From NCBI RefSeq assembly GCF_018383585.1, contig NZ_JAHAMK010000001.1, forward strand, positions 1 to 64,000: DNA of 64,000 nucleotides. Direction: 5' to 3'. This stretch comes from Microvirga sp. 3-52 (GTDB taxonomy: Bacteria; Pseudomonadota; Alphaproteobacteria; Rhizobiales; Beijerinckiaceae). Positions 40,369 to 49,923 of the stretch are shown here, piece by piece. Within the stretch, counting starts at the first letter, position 1; every line of letters starts with the position of its first letter. Both the position numbers and the translations under genes were made by a program. Under the pieces are notes generated by a model. It saw only the letters and a list, made by a program, of their open reading frames with translations. It was not told the DNA's origin and searched no databases.

Positions 40369-40480
40369 ACGTCGTCACCGGCCCTGTGCCGGTGATCTCG
40401 ATGAAGAAAAGCGCGGCGCTTCACATCATCGGGATGGCCTGGACCGATCCCCGGATCAAGTCCGGGGACGGCCATGACGG
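40369..40480. repeat. Dispersed palindromic repeat, family B
   Basis: GTCGTCACCGGCCCTGTGCCGGTGATC as left hairpin, GAAAAGCGCGGCGCTTCACA linker, and a right hairpin GATCCCCGGATCAAGTCCGGGGAC ending GGCCATGACGG. It fills the gap between the VOC gene and the binding protein gene. Confidence 0.8.
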
Positions 40481-40508
40481 TGTGGTGAGGTAAAACTACT
40501 CGGCAAAA

Positions 40509-41489
40509 CTACTCGGCCTTGATGCCGGCCGCCTTGATGATCTCGGCCCAGGTCTGGATCTCCTTGGCGAGATAGGGCTTGAACGTCTCGGGGGCGCGCA
40601 CGTTCAGGGTGAAGCCGATCTTGGTGATGCGCTCCTTCACGTCGGGCCGGTTCAGGATCGCGATGATCGTGCCCGACAGCTTGTCGAGGACGGGCTTGGG
40701 CACATTCGCCGGCGCGAAGAAGGCGGCCCAGGATTCCGCGTCCGCATTGGTGACGCCCTGCTCGCGCAGGGTCGGCACGTCCGGAGCCTGCGGGTTGCGC
40801 TGCGGGCTCGCGATGCCGATGGCGCGCATCTGGCCGGCCTGGAACTGGCTGAGCACGCTCGGCAGGGTCGAGTTCGACACGTCGATGCGGCCTCCCATGA
40901 TCTCCGTCACCAGGGGAGCGGCGCCCCGGAACGGCACATGGGTCATCTTGATGCCCGTGCGGGCCATGAACAGCTCGGTCGCCAGATGGGAGCCCGAGCC
41001 GACGCCCGTCGAGCCGTAATTCAGCTTGCCGGGGTCCTTCCTGGCGATCTCGATGAGTTCGGGGATCGTCTTGGCGGGCAGGTCGTTCTTGACCACGAAC
41101 ACGTGCTCGAAGGCGCCGGCTCCCGCGAGCGGCGCGAAGTCCTTCACCGCGTCGTAGCCCGGCTCCTTGAGCAGGAACATGTTGTTCCCGTGGGTCTGGT
41201 TGTTGCCGAACACGATGGTGTAGCCGTCGGGCTCCGCCTTGGCGACGGTCCGGGTGCCGACCGCGCCGGAGGCGCCGCCCAGGTTCTCGACGATCACGTT
41301 CTGGCCGAGGGACTTGCCCATCTCCTCCGCGACGATGCGGGCGATCACGTCGGTCGGCCCGCCGGCCGGGTAGGGGACCACCATCTTGATGACGCGGTTC
41401 GGGAAGTCCTGGGCGGAGGCTGCGGTGGCGAAGAGGGCCGCGCCGGCGACGAGGCCGAGCGCGAGGCGGCGGGTGACGGATGTGGTCAT
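40509..41489 (-). CDS. Bug-family (TctC) solute-binding protein
   Basis: 326 residues from the ATG at 41489. Signal peptide at 1-26 (RRLALGLVAGAALFATAASA). The Bug signature is FPNRVIKMVVPYPAGGPTDV followed by VIVENLGGASGAVGTRTVAK and GNNQTHGNNMF. The periplasmic protein binds carboxylates or related small acids for tripartite tricarboxylate transport; many Bug proteins are orphans like this one, with no TctA/TctB gene adjacent. The start was chosen for the signal peptide. It is divergent from the aminotransferase gene. Confidence 0.93.
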   Translation of the reverse strand: MTTSVTRRLALGLVAGAALFATAASAQDFPNRVIKMVVPYPAGGPTDVIARIVAEEMGKSLGQNVIVENLGGASGAVGTRTVAKAEPDGYTIVFGNNQTHGNNMFLLKEPGYDAVKDFAPLAGAGAFEHVFVVKNDLPAKTIPELIEIARKDPGKLNYGSTGVGSGSHLATELFMARTGIKMTHVPFRGAAPLVTEIMGGRIDVSNSTLPSVLSQFQAGQMRAIGIASPQRNPQAPDVPTLREQGVTNADAESWAAFFAPANVPKPVLDKLSGTIIAILNRPDVKERITKIGFTLNVRAPETFKPYLAKEIQTWAEIIKAAGIKAE

Positions 41490-41592
41490 CGGAAAAGGCG
41501 TCTCCTGAAAAACCCCGTTCTGGAGGGGCTGTTTTGCTTGCTTGGGCGGCTTGGCCGCATTAGGGTCCGCCGCCGTCACGATCCCTTCTTAA

Positions 41593-42815
<1,223 letters not shown>

Positions 42816-42816
<1 letters not shown>

Positions 42817-43091
42817 TGAATCTGCCGCGGACCTTCCATCCGGATCCTGCGGCAGAGCCCTACCGGGCCGATCCCGCCTCCACGCACCGCGTGAAGTTCG
42901 ACGCCCGCGTCGACTTCACCAATGGCGGCTACGTGGAGGCGAAGGACTTCCTCCTCGACATCGCGGGCGACCATGTCAGCCCGGAACGTCTGGCCGAGAT
43001 GATCGTCTCGGCCATGAACCTCCTGCGCGCCGGCCCCGTGACTATCACGGCCATGCGCATCGTCCGGCGCGGCGAGCATCAGGACGGGTGA
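42816..43091 (+). CDS. Small conserved hypothetical protein coupled to the aminotransferase
   Basis: 91 residues. Begins MNLPRTFHPDPAAEPYRADP and contains VDFTNGGYVEAKDFLLDIAG and SPERLAEMIVSAMNLLRAGP. The LAEMIVSAMNLL helix and beta pattern resemble a small alpha/beta protein. The start overlaps the aminotransferase stop by one base (TGATG), which strongly suggests translational coupling. I do not recognise a family. Confidence 0.8.
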
Positions 43092-43170
43092 CCGGCTTCT
43101 CTCCAGGACGGGAGAGGGGAAGGATTGCGGTCCCTTGCTCGTGAAGGACCGACCGTCAGTTCAACTCCAC

Positions 43171-43262
43171 CGTCATCACCGGCCTTGTGCCGGTGATCCC
43201 CATGAGGAAAAGCACCGCGCGTCACAGGATCGGGATGGCCGGCACAAGGCCGGCCATGACGG
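43171..43262. repeat. Dispersed palindromic repeat, family B (complete)
   Basis: CGTCATCACCGGCCTTGTGCCGGTGATCC-type left hairpin, AAAAGCACCGCGCGTCACAGG linker, GATGGCCGGCACAAGGCCGGCCATGACG-type right hairpin. A representative complete copy. Confidence 0.88.
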
Positions 43263-43302
43263 GAGGGTGTGAGCTGGGACGAACTCGTTCCCGGCCGATT
43301 TC

Positions 43303-45348
43303 TTACAGCACGAACCAGCCCTTCTGCAGGTCGAGGGCGCCCTTGATCTTGATCACCGCCTCGGCGGACCGGTCGTTGTCGGTGTTGAGGTACACGTAAG
43401 TGGCGCTCTTCGTCTTCTCGAAGCGCACTTCGCCCGCCTTGCTGAAGCTCTTCTCGCCGATGAACGAAAACTTCTGATCGCCGCGCTTGCGCGTGTTGGC
43501 ATCGATGGCCTTCAGGTCGATCCGGTCGCTCTGCCGGCGCGAGAAGTCGAGGATGTAATCGGCCTTGCTCTTCGACGCACTTGTATCCCGGTCGTCGAAG
43601 ACGAACACGTCCTTTCCCGAGCCGCCGGTGAGGCTGTCCTGGCCGTGCCCGCCGACGAGCCGGTCGTTGCCGGCTCCGCCCGAGAGCTTGTTGATGCCGG
43701 CATTGCCGGTGAGAATGTTGGCAAGTCCGTTGCCGGTGAGCGTCAGGCGCGCGGTGCCGTCCGCCGCCGTGAGGTTCTCCACCTGGGCGGCGGCTGCCAG
43801 CGAGAAGCTGCCGCTTGCGAAAACAGTGTCGATGCCGCCGCCGAAGGCTTCGACGATCGTGTCCGCGCCGTCGGTGACATAGATGTCGTTGCCGATGCCG
43901 CCGTTCATCACGTCGGCACCGCCGCCGCCGTCCAGCCTGTTGGCTCCGGCATTTCCCATCAGCGTGTTGGCGAGCGCGTTGCCCGTGAGCATCACGCCGG
44001 CAGCGCCGTCTGCGGCCGTCAGGTTTTCCACCACGCTCAGCGAGGCGAGCGAGAAGCTGAGGCCGGTGATGATCGTGTCCGTGCCGCCGCCGAGGGCCTC
44101 GACGATGGTGTCGGCCCCGTCGGTGACGTAGGTGTCGTCGCCGGCGCCGCCATTCAGCACGTCCGCGCCGGTCCCGCCGTCCAGACGATCGTTGCCGCCG
44201 GCGCCGTTGAGGATGTTGGCGAAGGCATCGCCCGTAAGAATGTCGCTGCCCGCGCTGCCCGTCAGCGTGTCGGCGATGCCTGTGTTGCGCACCATCGTGC
44301 CGCTGCCGAGATCGACATTGTGCGCCACGTTCCAGGTCAGCGCGCCTTCGACCAGGGTGACGATGGCGGCCTTGGCGCCCGCGCTGGCATAGGCGTGATG
44401 CAGGCTCACCTTTCCGGCGACGGGCGCCTGGGTGGTGCTGGTGCCGTCGCCCCAGGCGACGCTGACGCTCGACGCGTTGCCGACGCCAAGCGTCGTCTCG
44501 ATGAAGCGACCCTCGACGATCGCGGCCGCATTGGCCTTGTAGAACAGGTTGACGAGGAAGAGGTCGCGTTGATTGTTGGTGTCGCCGGCAACCAGGTTGG
44601 TGGCGTCGCTTTCGAACATCGCATAGCGCCCGTCCGGGCTGAGCTGCGGCGTATCGCTGTCGAAGTCTGTCTCGGCTCCGCTGGCTGCGCTGGAGATGAG
44701 GGTAATCGTGCCGGTGCTCAGGTCCTTGAGGAAGATGTCGGCTTTGTGATTGTCGGGATCGTTCGCGACTAGGTTGGAGGCATCGCTCGTGAAAATCACA
44801 TAGCGCCCGTCCTGGCTGAACCGGGCATCATAGCTGCCGTCGTTTCCCTGATCTCCGTTGGCTGCGGTGGAGAGTCGTGTGATGGCTCCGCTGCTCAACT
44901 CCTTGAGGAAGACGTCGATTTCACCGTTGTCGTCGCCGGCGACCAGGTTGTTGGCGTTGCTTTCGAACATCACGAAGAGCCCGTCGGAACTGAACTGAGC
45001 GGCATAGCTGCTGCCGTTTCCCTTTGTTCCGTCTGCCCTGGTGGAGAGGAGTGTAACGGCGCCGGTGCTCAGCTCCTTGAGGAAGACGTCGTATAAATTG
45101 TCGGTGTCGCCGGCAACCAGGTTGGTGGCGCTGTTGGTGAACATCACGAAGCGCCCGTCCGGACTGAAACAGATGTCTGAGCCATAGCCGTTTGCCTGTG
45201 TTTCGTTTGGGGGGCTGAGGCGGAAAGCCGGATGATGGTCCCGTCGGACAGGTCCTTGAGGTAGATTTGGCTTAAACTGGGATTGCCGGCAACCAGGTTG
45301 AAGGCGTGGCTGATGAACACCACGAAGCGCCCATCCGGACTGAAACAA
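43303..45348 (-). CDS. PD40/PKD/RTX secreted calcium-binding protein, C-terminal part of a frameshifted gene
   Basis: The coherent part starts near 45214. It has PD40-type repeats 4-7 (for example [34 protein letters not shown]), a PKD-like segment ([20 protein letters not shown]), then RTX calcium-binding nonapeptides ([40 protein letters not shown]). It ends with a serralysin-type secretion domain ([20 protein letters not shown] ... [10 protein letters not shown]). Such proteins leave by type I secretion; no transporter genes are adjacent. The first three repeats and start codon lie in another frame at 45144-45800. A single extra C in the run opposite 45209-45214 would restore one protein of about 830 residues. 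Confidence 0.85.
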   Translation of the reverse strand: MFQSGWALRGVHQPRLQPGCRQSQFKPNLPQGPVRRDHHPAFRLSPPNETQANGYGSDICFSPDGRFVMFTNSATNLVAGDTDNLYDVFLKELSTGAVTLLSTRADGTKGNGSSYAAQFSSDGLFVMFESNANNLVAGDDNGEIDVFLKELSSGAITRLSTAANGDQGNDGSYDARFSQDGRYVIFTSDASNLVANDPDNHKADIFLKDLSTGTITLISSAASGAETDFDSDTPQLSPDGRYAMFESDATNLVAGDTNNQRDLFLVNLFYKANAAAIVEGRFIETTLGVGNASSVSVAWGDGTSTTQAPVAGKVSLHHAYASAGAKAAIVTLVEGALTWNVAHNVDLGSGTMVRNTGIADTLTGSAGSDILTGDAFANILNGAGGNDRLDGGTGADVLNGGAGDDTYVTDGADTIVEALGGGTDTIITGLSFSLASLSVVENLTAADGAAGVMLTGNALANTLMGNAGANRLDGGGGADVMNGGIGNDIYVTDGADTIVEAFGGGIDTVFASGSFSLAAAAQVENLTAADGTARLTLTGNGLANILTGNAGINKLSGGAGNDRLVGGHGQDSLTGGSGKDVFVFDDRDTSASKSKADYILDFSRRQSDRIDLKAIDANTRKRGDQKFSFIGEKSFSKAGEVRFEKTKSATYVYLNTDNDRSAEAVIKIKGALDLQKGWFVL

Positions 45349-45800
45349 GCTTCGTAGCTGTCGCCGTTTGCCTGTGTTTTATTTGCGGCGACGGAGAGCC
45401 GGGTGATGGTCCCGTCAGTCAGATCCTTGCGGAAGATGTCTTCTTTGCCGTTGGTGTTGCCGATAACCAGATTGTTGGCGGCGCTGCTGAACACCACATA
45501 GCGCCCGTCCGGGCTAAACTGAGCGTTAAGGCTGCGGCCGTTGGCTTCCTCACCGTTCAATCCGCCGGAGAGGTGCGTGATGGCGCCAGTGGTCAGGTCC
45601 TTGAGGTAGATGTCGTCTACATAGTCGACGTCACCGGCAACCAAGTCACTTTTGCTTTCGAACACCACGAAGCGCCCATCCGGGCTGAACTGAGCGTTGC
45701 GGCTTTCACCCAGCCCCTCCGTGCGATCGACCGCGGTCGAGATCCGGGTCTGGATATCGGCGCTCGTCGGCTTGAAGACGGACAGCACAGACAGGAACAT
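45144..45800 (-). CDS. N-terminal part of the frameshifted PD40/RTX protein
   Basis: From the ATG at 45800: [20 protein letters not shown], then three PD40-like repeats ([60 protein letters not shown]), each followed by a KDLT/KDLS segment. After IIRLSASAP the frame changes into an unrelated tail and stops at 45144. The repeat pattern resumes in the -1 frame in the adjacent reading frame (43303-45348). There is no classical signal peptide, which fits type I secretion by the C-terminal signal of the other part. Confidence 0.8.
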   Translation of the reverse strand: MFLSVLSVFKPTSADIQTRISTAVDRTEGLGESRNAQFSPDGRFVVFESKSDLVAGDVDYVDDIYLKDLTTGAITHLSGGLNGEEANGRSLNAQFSPDGRYVVFSSAANNLVIGNTNGKEDIFRKDLTDGTITRLSVAANKTQANGDSYEACFSPDGRFVVFISHAFNLVAGNPSLSQIYLKDLSDGTIIRLSASAPQTKHRQTAMAQTSVSVRTGAS

Positions 45801-46072
45801 GGTCGGCCTCACAATCGATAAAAACACGCAGCCCCCCAGCCGCGCGCGAATGTTGTTGCTTAACAGGCAGATCTTCCCTTGGGCTACTCTCTGAACAGAG
45901 GGGTTCGCGTGTGTCATGGCGTGCCGGGCGGGTGTCGGAGACTGGCACATCAATCTCCTCTCGTGAGAAGCCTTGCGCGTCGAAGCATTGCGCCTGCGTC
46001 CCTCCTTGTGAGGAGGGGCAGGGTAGAAGCGTCAGCGAAAGCCTTTGAAGGCGTGGCGCCCACACACTCTCC

Positions 46073-46166
46073 CGTCATCACCGGGCTTGTCCCGGTGATC
46101 CCGATGAAGAGAAGCGCTGTGCCTCACAGGGTCGGGATGGCCGGGACAAGCCCGGCCATGACGGGG
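46073..46166. repeat. Dispersed palindromic repeat, family B (complete)
   Basis: GTCATCACCGGGCTTGTCCC with GGTGATCCCGATGAAG, then TCGGGATGGCCGGGACAAGC and CCGGCCATGACGG. Confidence 0.85.
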
Positions 46167-46238
46167 GACGACCGTGACAGGGGAGGGGCAGAGCCAGTGA
46201 TCCCGATGGATTGAAGCGACGTGCCCAGACCTCCGACC

Positions 46239-46327
46239 TCATCACCGGCCTTGTGCCGGTGATCCCGATCGGAAAGGCGCCGCGTTCCACCGGGTCGGGA
46301 TGGCCGGGTCAAGCCCGGCCATGACGG
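46239..46327. repeat. Dispersed palindromic repeat, family B (complete)
   Basis: TCATCACCGGCCTTGTGCCG to GGTGATCCCGATCGG, then TCGGGATGGCCGGGTCAAGC to CCGGCCATGACGG. It follows the previous copy within 75 bases. Confidence 0.85.
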
Positions 46328-46480
46328 CAGAGGGTGTGACCAAGGACGGTCGACCAAGGCGGGTGTGACCAAGGCGGGTGCAGGACGAAGGCCGGTGCGG
46401 GACAGGCCGAGGGGCAGAGCCGGATGACGGTCGGATAGTCAGGATGCCGCTTCCCTGATTCAGGAACCCTGTCCCCGTAT

Positions 46481-46505
46481 GGAACGGCCCCGCCGCTGCG
46501 CCGTT
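46481..46505 (+). promoter_or_regulatory. EcfG-type promoter (GGAAC-N16-CGTT) for the DUF992 gene
   Basis: GGAAC 46481-46485 and CGTT 46502-46505, spacer 16; full consensus match, 35 bases before the ATG at 46540. Confidence 0.72.
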
Positions 46506-46539
46506 GATCGCTAAGCTTGACCACGCCCAGGAGATCCCC

Positions 46540-47013
46540 ATGCGTCGCGCCGCTCTCGCCGTTGCCGCCTTTTCCCTGCTCGCTTCCCTCGGTGCCACCG
46601 AGGCCCAGGCTCAGAACCGGGGGCGGGTCGGCGTCCTGTCCTGCAGCGTGTCGGGCGGGATCGGTCTCATCGTCACGTCGCAGAAGACCACCCTGTGCAC
46701 GTTCAATCCCAGGCGCGGCCCGAACGAGCGCTATGTGGGCTCGATCCGCCGGTTCGGGCTCGATATCGGGGCGACCCGCGGGGGCATCCTGACCTGGGCG
46801 GTGTTTTCCAGGGGCAGCGTGGCGCCCGGCTCCCTCGCCGGCAGCTATGTGGGCGGCGGCGCCGAGGCGACGGCCGGGGCCGGTGTCGGGGCCAACGTCC
46901 TGGTCGGCGGCTCGAACCGGAGCATCTCGCTCCAGCCCGTCTCCGTGGGCGGTCAGACCGGGCTGAACTTCGCCCTCGGCGTCGCCGACTTCGAACTGCG
47001 CCGGGCGCGGTAA
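46540..47013 (+). CDS. DUF992 family exported protein
   Basis: 157 residues. Signal peptide at 1-24 (ALAVAAFSLLASLGATEAQA). The DUF992 core is GRVGVLSCSVSGGIGLIVTS, with LCTFNPRRGPNERYVGSIRR and a Gly/Ala-rich middle (GSYVGGGAEATAGAGVGANV), ending GLNFALGVADFELR. Two Cys near residues 34 and 50 may form a disulphide. A periplasmic or outer-membrane-associated protein of unknown function. It is preceded by CAGGAG and by a consensus EcfG promoter, so it likely belongs to the general stress regulon though 26 kb from ecfG. Confidence 0.9.
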   Translation: MRRAALAVAAFSLLASLGATEAQAQNRGRVGVLSCSVSGGIGLIVTSQKTTLCTFNPRRGPNERYVGSIRRFGLDIGATRGGILTWAVFSRGSVAPGSLAGSYVGGGAEATAGAGVGANVLVGGSNRSISLQPVSVGGQTGLNFALGVADFELRRAR

Positions 47014-47341
47014 AGAGGGGCTGTAGGTTTCACCCTAGTCTCCACGTCATGACCGGCCGTCTGTGGACACATTTCGGCCGTCATGGCCGGGCTTGTCCCG
47101 GCCATCCCGATCCTGTGAAGCGCAGTGCTTTTCGGATCGGGATCACCGGCACAAGGCCGGTGATGACGTCGAGTGTACCCTTCGCGGTCGTGCAGCACAG
47201 CCAAGCGCAAGCGCGGCCATTCCTGCTCGTGCAGGCACGCGCAAAAGACCCCTTGCCAACTCACCATCAGAGGCAGAGCATTTGCGATAACGCGTCCGTG
47301 AAGAGCGCACTGGAAAATGGGGGCAGGGAGGATGACGTCCT
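47014..47341. other. Intergenic stretch with a complete family B repeat
   Basis: No gene supported. The repeat occupies 47079-47168; the rest, up to the EF-G paralogue, shows only a ribosome site (GCAGGGAGGATG). Confidence 0.6.
47079..47168. repeat. Dispersed palindromic repeat, family B (inverted order)
   Basis: Here the GGCC hairpin comes first (CGTCATGGCCGGGCTTGTCC, GGCCATCCCGATC) and the ACCGGCACAAGGCCGGTGAT hairpin second, so the element is inserted in the opposite orientation to the copy at 43171. Confidence 0.85.
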
Positions 47342-49381
47342 ATGGCACCCAACGGCAGACTAGGGTCGGGCCCGCGATGCATCGCAATCGTCGGCCCGTT
47401 TCAGAGCGGCAAGACCACGCTCCTCGAAGCAATCCTGGAGCGCACCGGAGCGATCTCGCGGGCAGGTCGCGTGTCCAATGGGGACAGCGTCGGCGATGCG
47501 AGCGCGGAAGCCCGCGCCCACGCCATGAGCATCGAGCCCAACGTGGCGACGGTCGAGTTCCTCGGCGAGAGCATGACCTTCGTGGACTGCCCCGGCTCGA
47601 CGGAATTCCTGCACGAGATGCGCAACGTCACGCCGGTCTGCGACGCGGCGATCGTCGTCTGCGAGGCGGACGAGCGCAAGATCCCGGCCCTCGAGATCAT
47701 CCTCCGTGACCTGGAGGAGGCCGACATTCCGCGCTTCCTCTTCATCAACAAGATCGACACCGCCAGTCAGCGCGTTCGCGAGACGCTGGCGCTGCTGCAG
47801 CAGGCTTCGCGCACGCCGCTGCTCCTGCGCCAGATTCCGCTCTGGAAGGACGGCATCGCGGTCGGCTTCATCGATCTCGCCCTGGAGCGCGCCTTCATCT
47901 ATCGCGAGCATGCGCCGAGCGAGATCGTCGACCTGCCCGAGGGCGAGTTGCCGCGGGAGAAGGAAGCGCGCTTCGCCATGCTCGAGCGCCTGGCGGATTA
48001 CGACGACTCGCTCATGGAGGAGCTGATCTCGGAGATCGAGCCGCCCCGCGACCAGATCTTCGACGATCTCTCGAAGGAGCTGAGGGAGCGGCATGTGGTG
48101 CCGGCCCTCATCGGCTCGGCCGAGCGCGGCAACGGCATCACGCGGCTTCTCAAGGCGCTGCGCCACGAGGCGCCGGGTCTGGCCAACACGCGCGCCCGTC
48201 TCGGCATTGCCGAGGAAGGCGCGCCGCTGGCCCAGGCCATGAAGACCCTGCACATGGGCCAGGGCGGCAAGCTCACCGTCGCCCGCGTCATGCGCGGCAC
48301 GTTCCATGAAGGCGACACGGTGGTCGGCTCGCGCGGAGCGGAGGCCCGGATCGGCAGCCTCGCCGCGCTCGTTGGCAGCACCATGAACCGCAAGGCGGAG
48401 GTGATGGCCGGCGATACGGTCGGCTTCGGCCGGCTGGAGGGGATTGCGACGGGAGATGCCTTCGCGGCCGGCAAGGCCAGGCCCGAGGCCATCGTGTCGC
48501 CGACGCCGCCCGAGCCGGTCTACGTGATGGCGCTCAAGGTGAAGGACCGCAAGGACGACGTGCGCCTCTCGAGCGCTCTCGCCAAGATCACCGAGGAGGA
48601 CCCGTCCCTCGCGGTGGAGACCCGGCCCGAGATGGGCGAGATCCGGCTCCATGGCCAGGGCGAGATGCATCTGCGGGTGGCCGTGGAGAAGCTCGCCTCC
48701 CGCTTCCAGGTCGGCGTCGAGACGGCCAAGCCCAAGGTGGCCTATTGCGAGACGATCAAGCTGCCCGCCTCGGCCCGTGGGCGGCACCGCAAGCAGACCG
48801 GCGGCCATGGGCAGTTCGGCGACGTGATGATCGAGATCAAGCCGCTGCCGCGCGGGGAGGGATTCGCGTTCCAGGACCACATCACCGGCGGCGTGGTGCC
48901 GCGCCAGTACATCCCGTCCGTCGAGACCGGCGTCCGGGATGCGCTCAAATGCGGGCCCCTCGGCTTCCCGGTCGTCGATCTCGCGGTGGCGCTGACCGAC
49001 GGCTCCTACCACACGGTGGATTCCTCGGATGCCGCCTTCCAGGCCGCCGCCAGGCTCGCCCTGGCCGAGGCGCTTCCCAAAGCGAAGCCCGTCCTGCTGG
49101 AGCCGGTGCTGTCGGTCGAGATCACGATCCCGTCCGAAGCCCTGTCCAAGGCGACCGCCCTCGTCACCGGACGGCGCGGGCAGATCCTGGGCTATGACGA
49201 ACGGCCCGGCTGGAGCGGCTGGCAGGTTCTCAGCGCCACCATTCCGGAATCGGAGATCGGAGACCTCATCGTCGAACTGCGATCGGCGACGGCCGGCGTC
49301 GGGACCTTCTCGACCCGTTTCGACCACATGGCGGAGCTGAGCGGCCGCCCGGCCGAGATGGTCCTGCAGAAGGCTCACTAG
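47342..49381 (+). CDS. Divergent elongation factor G paralogue
   Basis: 679 residues with all EF-G domains. P-loop GPFQSGKT (18-25), G3 DCPGS (82-86) and G4 NKID (136-139). Domain IV/V segments follow (AYCETIKLPASARGRHRKQT; GHGQFGDVMIEIKPLPRGEG; GRRGQILGYDERPGW). Canonical EF-G has DTPGHVDF at G3; here the His needed for normal GTP hydrolysis is replaced by Ser (DCPGSTEF), and the P-loop lacks HVDAGKT. This fits the EF-G-like paralogues of alphaproteobacteria, whose role (recycling, stress translation or other) is unproven. It is not near rpsL/rpsG/tuf, where the main fusA normally lies. Confidence 0.9.
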   Translation: MAPNGRLGSGPRCIAIVGPFQSGKTTLLEAILERTGAISRAGRVSNGDSVGDASAEARAHAMSIEPNVATVEFLGESMTFVDCPGSTEFLHEMRNVTPVCDAAIVVCEADERKIPALEIILRDLEEADIPRFLFINKIDTASQRVRETLALLQQASRTPLLLRQIPLWKDGIAVGFIDLALERAFIYREHAPSEIVDLPEGELPREKEARFAMLERLADYDDSLMEELISEIEPPRDQIFDDLSKELRERHVVPALIGSAERGNGITRLLKALRHEAPGLANTRARLGIAEEGAPLAQAMKTLHMGQGGKLTVARVMRGTFHEGDTVVGSRGAEARIGSLAALVGSTMNRKAEVMAGDTVGFGRLEGIATGDAFAAGKARPEAIVSPTPPEPVYVMALKVKDRKDDVRLSSALAKITEEDPSLAVETRPEMGEIRLHGQGEMHLRVAVEKLASRFQVGVETAKPKVAYCETIKLPASARGRHRKQTGGHGQFGDVMIEIKPLPRGEGFAFQDHITGGVVPRQYIPSVETGVRDALKCGPLGFPVVDLAVALTDGSYHTVDSSDAAFQAAARLALAEALPKAKPVLLEPVLSVEITIPSEALSKATALVTGRRGQILGYDERPGWSGWQVLSATIPESEIGDLIVELRSATAGVGTFSTRFDHMAELSGRPAEMVLQKAH

Positions 49382-49406
49382 GGCCCGGGGAGGACGCCCG
49401 CCCCTT

Positions 49407-49494
49407 AATGGCCGGGCCTGTCCCGGCCATCCCGATCGTTCGAAGCGTCGCGCCTCACCGAATCGGGATCACCGGGACGAACCCGGTGATGACG
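49407..49494. repeat. Dispersed palindromic repeat, family B (complete)
   Basis: ATGGCCGGGCCTGTCCCGGC-CATCCCGATCG, linker CGAAGCGTCGCGCCTCACCG, then CGGGATCACCGGGACGAACC-CGGTGATGACG. Confidence 0.85.
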
Positions 49495-49629
49495 TGGAGG
49501 TGGTGGTGACGCCGGAGGGTGCTAGGGCCGGTGATGACCGGGCGGGAACGATGATGACGCGGTGGAGCATGCCACTGTCCTGGGTCACACTTGCCTTCGC
49601 CCTGCACTGGCCTTCGTCACACCCTCTCC

Positions 49630-49719
49630 CGTCATGGCCGGGCTTGACCCGGCCATCCCGATGGTGAGAGGCGCTGTGTCTTTCCGATCGGGATCACCGG
49701 CACAAAGCCGGTGATGACG
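49630..49719. repeat. Dispersed palindromic repeat, family B (complete)
   Basis: CGTCATGGCCGGGCTTGACC-CGGCCATCCCGATGG, linker GAGAGGCGCTGTGTCTTTCC, then CGGGATCACCGGCACAAAGC-CGGTGATGACG. Confidence 0.85.
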
Positions 49720-49808
49720 TTGGAGGAGGTGACGACGTGGAGGGAGGAGTGGAAGGCCGCGGCTCATCCGACGCCAGGCATTGCTGAGCCAGATCTTGAG
49801 AAATGATC

Positions 49809-49820
49809 GGACGATCGTTC
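49809..49820. promoter_or_regulatory. Palindrome upstream of fadD, possible TetR-type fatty acid regulator site
   Basis: GGACGATCGTTC contains the 8-base perfect palindrome ACGATCGT. It lies 104 bases before the fadD start. Position suggests a regulator site, but no regulator gene is adjacent and length is short. Confidence 0.25.
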
Positions 49821-49923
49821 AGACCTAAACTATTTCCATCGACAAACGCGCTCGCCCGCGCCAAGTTATGCTCTTATGGGGACGCCATCTCCCATGAAGC
49901 ATAATGGCCGCGAAGCGGAGACA

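Larger units (their letters stand above)
45801..46539. other. Long intergenic stretch packed with family B repeats
   Basis: No gene supported. It contains complete family B copies at 46073-46166 and 46239-46327, a partial one at about 46195-46235, a short direct repeat GACCAAGGCGGGTG near 46355-46382, and the EcfG promoter of the DUF992 gene at 46481-46505. Confidence 0.7.
49382..49923. other. Long intergenic stretch with two family B repeats upstream of fadD
   Basis: No gene supported. Repeats at 49407-49494 and 49630-49719; a GATCG palindrome at 49809-49820 in the fadD promoter region. Confidence 0.65.

Noticed and set aside
43645-44772. 375-codon plus-strand open frame
   Set aside because: Mirror of the RTX repeats on the opposite strand; regularity comes from those repeats.
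47360-49378. 672-codon minus-strand open frame
   Set aside because: Antisense to the EF-G paralogue, which has full domain evidence.
46073-49719. Repeated hairpins as a CRISPR array
   Set aside because: Units are about 90 bases, scattered among genes, differ in orientation and lack regular spacers; no cas genes.
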